From NCBI GenBank assembly GCA_013339895.1, contig JABACO010000024.1, positions 806,001-870,000 on the forward strand: DNA of 64,000 nt. The letters run 5' to 3'. The stretch is from Ephydatia muelleri. Its lineage: Eukaryota > Porifera > Demospongiae > Spongillida > Spongillidae. Below are positions 60,000-64,000 of this stretch, one piece after another. The notes below the pieces were generated by a model. That model was not told the origin of the DNA, searched no databases, and saw nothing but the letters and a program-made list of their open reading frames with translations. A program made the translations under genes and the position numbers. How positions within the stretch are numbered: the first letter of the stretch is position 1; each line of letters opens with the position of its first letter.

Positions 60000-60101
60000 A
60001 TCAGATGTTGCTATATTGACGTCAGCACCTGCTCCCAATAAGCTCAGTACTACACCGTGATGACCATTCTGACTTGCCACATACACTGCTGTTGCATTGT
60101 T
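60000..60101 (-). CDS. Ankyrin exon, first type, copy 3
   Basis: 102 nt. NNATAVYVASQNGHHGVVLS then LLGAGADVNIATSD, donor GTAAGTG. SENGH has changed to SQNGH. Confidence 0.85.
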
Positions 60102-61188
60102 CTAGTAAGGATTGAAGGAACAAAACATACTAAACATACACTGTTCATACAACCACCGCCATGCACGTGTATAGCAATGTGCAGTTTAGAACACAGTGAA
60201 TGAAAGAAGGGTAGAGAGATGGGAAGGGAAGGGTGGGGGAGGGATGAGAGAATAAGAAAGAAAGGGATATTACCCTAGCCAATGCAAATGTACACCACAC
60301 GCAGCTTAGCTTTCCCACTCTCAGAGCTGCTAGAAGTGTACATAGTTTTATGTGACCTCCTGAAGTATGATGATTGTCAAACAAGGGGCAAGCAGCATCA
60401 CCAGAACAAATTAAAAAATTAATTTTACACACATGACTGAAATCAACAGTCTTGTGTAATGGTAGCCATGTTGTACATATGCTAATCTATTCATTTGGCG
60501 ATCATTGACCAGTCTGGTTAGAAGTGCACTACAACAGTTCAAGTATTACCTACACTATGATAACGGTACTGCAAACTCAAGAGTCGCCCATGATGTCCTA
60601 TTTGAAGAGTGGGAGAGACAACTAGGTGTGTGCATGGGAGTACTTGGAAAGTCCAGGCAGGGGTGCGTTGGGGTGATCAATAACATCGGTGCATTAACTA
60701 ATCTCCTGACAAGTCTCGTGTTGCCTAATCCAAGTGCATACATGTATATCGTTTATTCGTTAATGTAAATGGCCACCTTGAAATGTCATATGCCGTTGAC
60801 ACTATGCCCACTTAAACTGTTCATGCAATACAGCTTTAGTGTTACATGTTCTCCCATAACCGTTTTCACTTCCACATGCATACTTGCTTAACAATGCTTC
60901 CACACCTGTAATGTACATGTACTACTCATGGGAGAGCTGGTGGGTAGATGGACTGATCATGAAGAGGGTAAGGGGAGGAGGTGGGGAGGCCCATGAGAAC
61001 TGTATGGGCTCCACTTTGCCCTTAGTCCAGGCCTCACATACTGTACATACATAAACACAGAATACAATCCCACTCTACATGTACATCACTATCCACATAC
61101 AACTGGAGTAAAAGTCAGTTATTCAACGGAACTGAAACCCAAGTGTGAAGATGTAGGACCCTAAATAATGGAATTTTATTTACACTAC

Positions 61189-62199
61189 CTTTATAGTATG
61201 ATTGACACATGACAAATGTACCAACGAGTGGTAAAATGTATTCTGGAGATGACCATTCCCATCACCCAAGGCAAGGTCATGCTCTCAGGTAGACAACTGA
61301 AGAGATAGACTCTACCACCCCACACCACACCACCCCCACCCCCCACATCCACACCCACCTCCCCCACCCACCTCCACACACCCACACCCACCTCCCCACA
61401 CCCTCCATTTCCATCATCCTCCCTCACCAAACCCTCCCTCATTACATCCACCCTTCCATATTGATGTTTCCTGCCATGGGACCAACTCCCTCCCAACATT
61501 CACCTCACACACACCTCCCCACACACACACACCTCACCACACCTACACCTCACACCCACACCCACACACACTCCCCCACACCCTCCAATTTGTTTAGCAG
61601 ACCACACAGCTATGACAGAAAATAACTGATTGGACAAACAAAGATGAAATGATAGAGTCTGGCTCTAAGTATGTACATTTTGTATATGTACAGGATTGGA
61701 TTCTCCATGCCCACACCCCGCACCGACACCCACCTCCCACACTCGCACCCACCTCCCACACACCCACCCCACACTCACACCCACTTCCCTACACCCTCCC
61801 TCCCCACACCGACACCCACCTCCCCACATCCACCTCCCCACAACCACAACCACCTCCCCACAACCACAACCACCTCCCCACAACCACACCCACCTCCCCA
61901 CAACCAACCCACCCACAACCACACCCACCTCCCCACAACCACACCCACCTCCCCACAACCACACCCATTTCCCCTCGACCACACCCACCTCCCCACACAC
62001 ACACACACCTCCCCACAACCACACCCACCTCCCCACGACCACACCCACCTCCCCACACCCACACCCACCTCCCCACACCCACCTCCCCACGACCACACCC
62101 ACCTCCCCACACCCACACCCCCTCCCCACACCCACACCCACCTCCCCACACCCACCTCCCCACACCCACACCACGTATTTTTAATGGACTCCAACCATC
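61189..62199 (-). pseudogene. Ankyrin exon, second type, copy 3, split by minisatellite
   Basis: The exon start (DGWSPL, acceptor CAG at 62200-62201) lies at 62182-62199 and its end (VNHTIK plus donor) at 61189-61207. The middle 60-odd bases are gone and about 970 bp of minisatellite and unit-start sequence sits between them. The repeat is destroyed in this copy. Confidence 0.8.
61710..62175. repeat. (CCACAACCACACCCACCTCC)n minisatellite
   Basis: Block of 18-20-bp units CCCACCTCCCCACAACCACA, more regular than the 57-kb array. It lies within the broken ankyrin exon. Confidence 0.95.
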
Positions 62200-62983
62200 C
62201 TGCAATACAATTTGCTGCATCTGAAACCAGTATATGTGAGGATTGACATCAGATATGACGGATGTACAATCATGGAGTGACTGATGCACCAGACATCTGT
62301 CTGTCCATGTTGTGAAGGAGAAATAACTTGAATAATCAGTTCTATGCATGCTGTAGTGTATGACATTTGTGATGATATAATAGATATTGATGTACTTTGT
62401 TACTGTTTAACTCTTTGGACGCCGTGCTAGTTCATATATTCATGCATGCATGCATTTACATACAACCGTTATGAATTCTACATGACATTGTAAGTAATAC
62501 ATGTGTAGATCACAACTTCATGATTGCATGCATGCAAATGTTCGCTGCACTTGTAACCTTATAAGCACATGACATGTTTGGTTACTTTACAACTGCAGTA
62601 ATTATGTTTCTTCTGAAGAGCACATTGTTCAGATGACTTCACTAATGCTATTTACTCCCAGAACACGAATGTGTATCCAACATTAGTGTAGAACATCATG
62701 TTTCAAATCCCAGTTCACTCCATCTCCATCTGCCTTTTTCCAGTTCATAATAAGTATAGTTTGTTACAACCGTATGTGGGAAGTAACGATGGACACACAA
62801 GATGTGCGTGCATCCCTGTGCCCCTCCTGGGTTTGACTTCAGGATCTACATGGCTGGTTTACATGCATGTCACTGAACTGTATGTATGTAAATGTACAAC
62901 ATGGTATTCAAAGCGATTCTGTATAAACACAACACTGACATGCATGATACAGACGATTCTATGGTTGTGTGACAATGCATATA

Positions 62984-63729
62984 CAGTGCTTATGATAAGA
63001 ATATAACATTGACCTGACATTTGTGTCAGATCATGGCAATATTGGTCGGACATTTGTCGGACATATGTTTAAACAAGCTCTTCTCTTAGAGCCATACCGA
63101 TGTAGTGTACAAATTCAGTACAGGCAATGTTGTTTTTATACCCTGACCCCAAATCCACACCATGCTTCTCCTTTAGCTCACACAAAGTAGACATTTTTGT
63201 GAAAGCAAATCCTTCCTTACAAACGGTGTACGCTATATCAAACTTCCGCGCCATAACTGCTTCAGTCCGTTCATCGATGGTACTAAGGGCCTTCGCTATC
63301 GGAGCGTATTCTGTTACGGGAACCGATTGGCTCTTCTTATAGAACACCATAGATTTTTGGTGCATCAAAGATGATGCGTGCTCTTTAAAAGCCGATGCTT
63401 TCAGATTCGTGCAGCCATCAATAAAAGCACGACTGAAGTTTCGCATTCCGATTAGCTTCGATTCGAACATTGTACAATTTTTGCATTTTAAAGCGGCTAC
63501 ATTATCGCGATCGAGTCGCTCATACGTAAGCCATGTTGCCGTCGCTAGTTCCTTTTCAGCTATCCAATTATGAGCCGTATGAATCGAAACTTTTTTGCCG
63601 CTGGAACACCTTCAACGCCATCTGCCATCCTTTTTCCAGACATCTTGACCGCGCATGCGCACAATTGATCGGTCAAATTTCATAATTGATCGGAAAATGT
63701 CCGATGTCCGACCGTTATCATAAGCACTG
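62984..63729 (-). mobile_element. hAT-like element nested in the TTAA element
   Basis: Ends are CAGTGCTTATGATAA and its inverse. Subterminal 'GGTCGGACATTTGTCGGACA' and 'GTCCGATGTCCGACC' are repeated near both ends. The flanks share CATATA but a full 8-bp duplication is blurred by TA repeats. It carries only the start of a protein, so it is an internally deleted derivative. Confidence 0.8.
63066..63643 (-). pseudogene. TTF-type zinc-finger/DUF4371 protein, N-terminal part
   Basis: The ATG at 63643 (MSGKRMADGVEGVPAAKK) is followed at a run of six A by a one-base shift. The frame then runs HNWIAEKELATATWLTYERL, LKCKNCTMF, GCTNLKASAFKEHASS and LMHQKSM, a C-x2-C...H-x-H zinc finger of the TTF kind. 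It continues with FTKMSTLCELKEKHGVDLGS and FVHYIGMALREELV before TAA at about 63069. This is the usual first part of ZNF862-like/hAT-derived proteins. The transposase core is absent. Catalytically empty. Confidence 0.7.
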
Positions 63730-63765
63730 CATATATATATATGCACTTGACGTTCGAAGAGTTAA

Positions 63766-64000
63766 AAGTCCTTCCATTCAAGTGTGTTACAGGTGTCATG
63801 GGACCAGAACAAAGACGGATTAAAATTTCACCTTTACTGTGTACAGTACTTGGATGATAGAATTAGTGATGTGCACAACAGATGTAACATGTCAATGTGG
63901 GTATGTGAACAAACCCTCTTCCTCACACCCTCCCTTTCCACACTTCTATACTCCATAACCTGTACCCATCTCCCACACCATCCCATATCACACCCTCGCT
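63766..64000. repeat. Start of a further tandem unit
   Basis: Matches 54343-54550: 'GTACAGTACTTGGATGAT', 'TAACATGTCAATGTGGGTATG', 'CTCCATAACCTG', then the C-rich block, cut by the window end. Confidence 0.8.

Larger units (their letters stand above)
51930..62406. repeat. Tandem segmental duplication of a roughly 2.85-kb unit (three main copies)
   Basis: The unit contains 'CCCTCCAATTTGTTTAGCAGA', 'AGAGTCTGGCTCTAAGTATG', a CCCACA minisatellite, 'GCGGTCAAATTAAACACCAC', an ankyrin exon, a conserved block ending ATGTATATCGTTTATTCG, a second ankyrin exon and a 'TACTTGGATGATCG' end. The 'GCGGTCAAAT' landmark lies at about 52173, 55022 and 59853. Spacing is 2.85 kb between copies 1 and 2 and 4.83 kb between 2 and 3, the excess being minisatellite and an extra partial unit start (58910). 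A fourth copy seems to start near 61580 and continue past the window at 63766-64000. Confidence 0.9.
62407..63765. mobile_element. TTAA-flanked (piggyBac-like) non-autonomous element containing a hAT insert
   Basis: TTAA at both ends (62407-62410 and 63762-63765), followed inward by CTCTTTGGACGCC on the left and, inverted, CTCTTCGAACGTC on the right (10 of 13 match). The flanking unit sequence resumes with AAGTCCTTCC, which matches AAGTCCTGCC at 54343, so the insertion site is empty in the sister copies. About 613 bp after removing the nested hAT element. No frame of its own. Confidence 0.8.

Noticed and set aside
57363..62175. Telomeric or centromeric satellite
   Set aside because: Units are CCCACA/CCACAACC, not TTAGGG-like, and lie between ankyrin exons.
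61649..62246. Pro/His-rich frames of about 190 residues
   Set aside because: CCCACA minisatellite read in several frames.

Overview
The window looks like metazoan nuclear DNA from an aquatic invertebrate, most probably a sponge. Genes are split by introns with GT/AG borders. Microsatellites and ACATGT-rich spacer are abundant, and transposons of many classes are nested in each other. One gene encodes a Roc-like GTPase with a C-terminal death-like domain, a combination I associate with sponges and other early-branching animals. Species assignment is inference. A run of exactly 1000 Ns (1986-2985) is a scaffold gap. There is no bacterial, plasmid or CRISPR content.

Layout: 1-9.7 kb is repeats. 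It holds a 1.17-kb hAT-type element with a perfect 8-bp target duplication, several foldback elements, long CA/TG arrays and a small TATA-associated ORF encoding an RG/RGD-repeat peptide. From 9.8 to 20.1 kb is a large, decayed, minus-strand Helitron: OTU protease, Pif1-type helicase, HUH/Y2 Rep, DUF6570-like region and a repeat-rich N-terminal exon joined by a predictable intron. A 2.6-kb piggyBac element with TTAA duplications sits exactly inside its Rep-helicase reading frame. From 20.7 to 36.1 kb lie copies of an undescribed multi-kilobase repeat family, relics of a tyrosine recombinase, a CR1-like reverse transcriptase, a hAT dimerisation domain and a RAG1 N-terminus-like zinc/RING region, plus one intact ORF resembling a jacalin-like lectin (29984-30454). 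From 37.1 to 39.1 kb is a Ty3/gypsy pol relic, broken by a hAT-type MITE with perfect 8-bp duplications and by a second short palindromic element.

From 40.8 to 43.3 kb is a minus-strand Roc-GTPase/death-domain gene with one frameshift. From 43.9 to 46.3 kb is a 5'-truncated CR1-like non-LTR retrotransposon with a (TTA)n tail. From 48.2 to about 62.2 kb is a minus-strand multi-exon ankyrin-repeat gene. It has tandemly duplicated acidic exons and tandem copies of a roughly 2.85-kb segment carrying two ankyrin exons, interrupted by C-rich (CCCACA)-type minisatellites. At 62.4-63.8 kb a TTAA-flanked element contains a hAT element that itself carries the start of a TTF/DUF4371-type protein.

The window shows little of cooperating pathways. 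The host genes that can be supported are the lectin ORF, the Roc-death gene and the ankyrin gene, all of types used in recognition or signalling. Almost everything else is mobile DNA in various states of decay.
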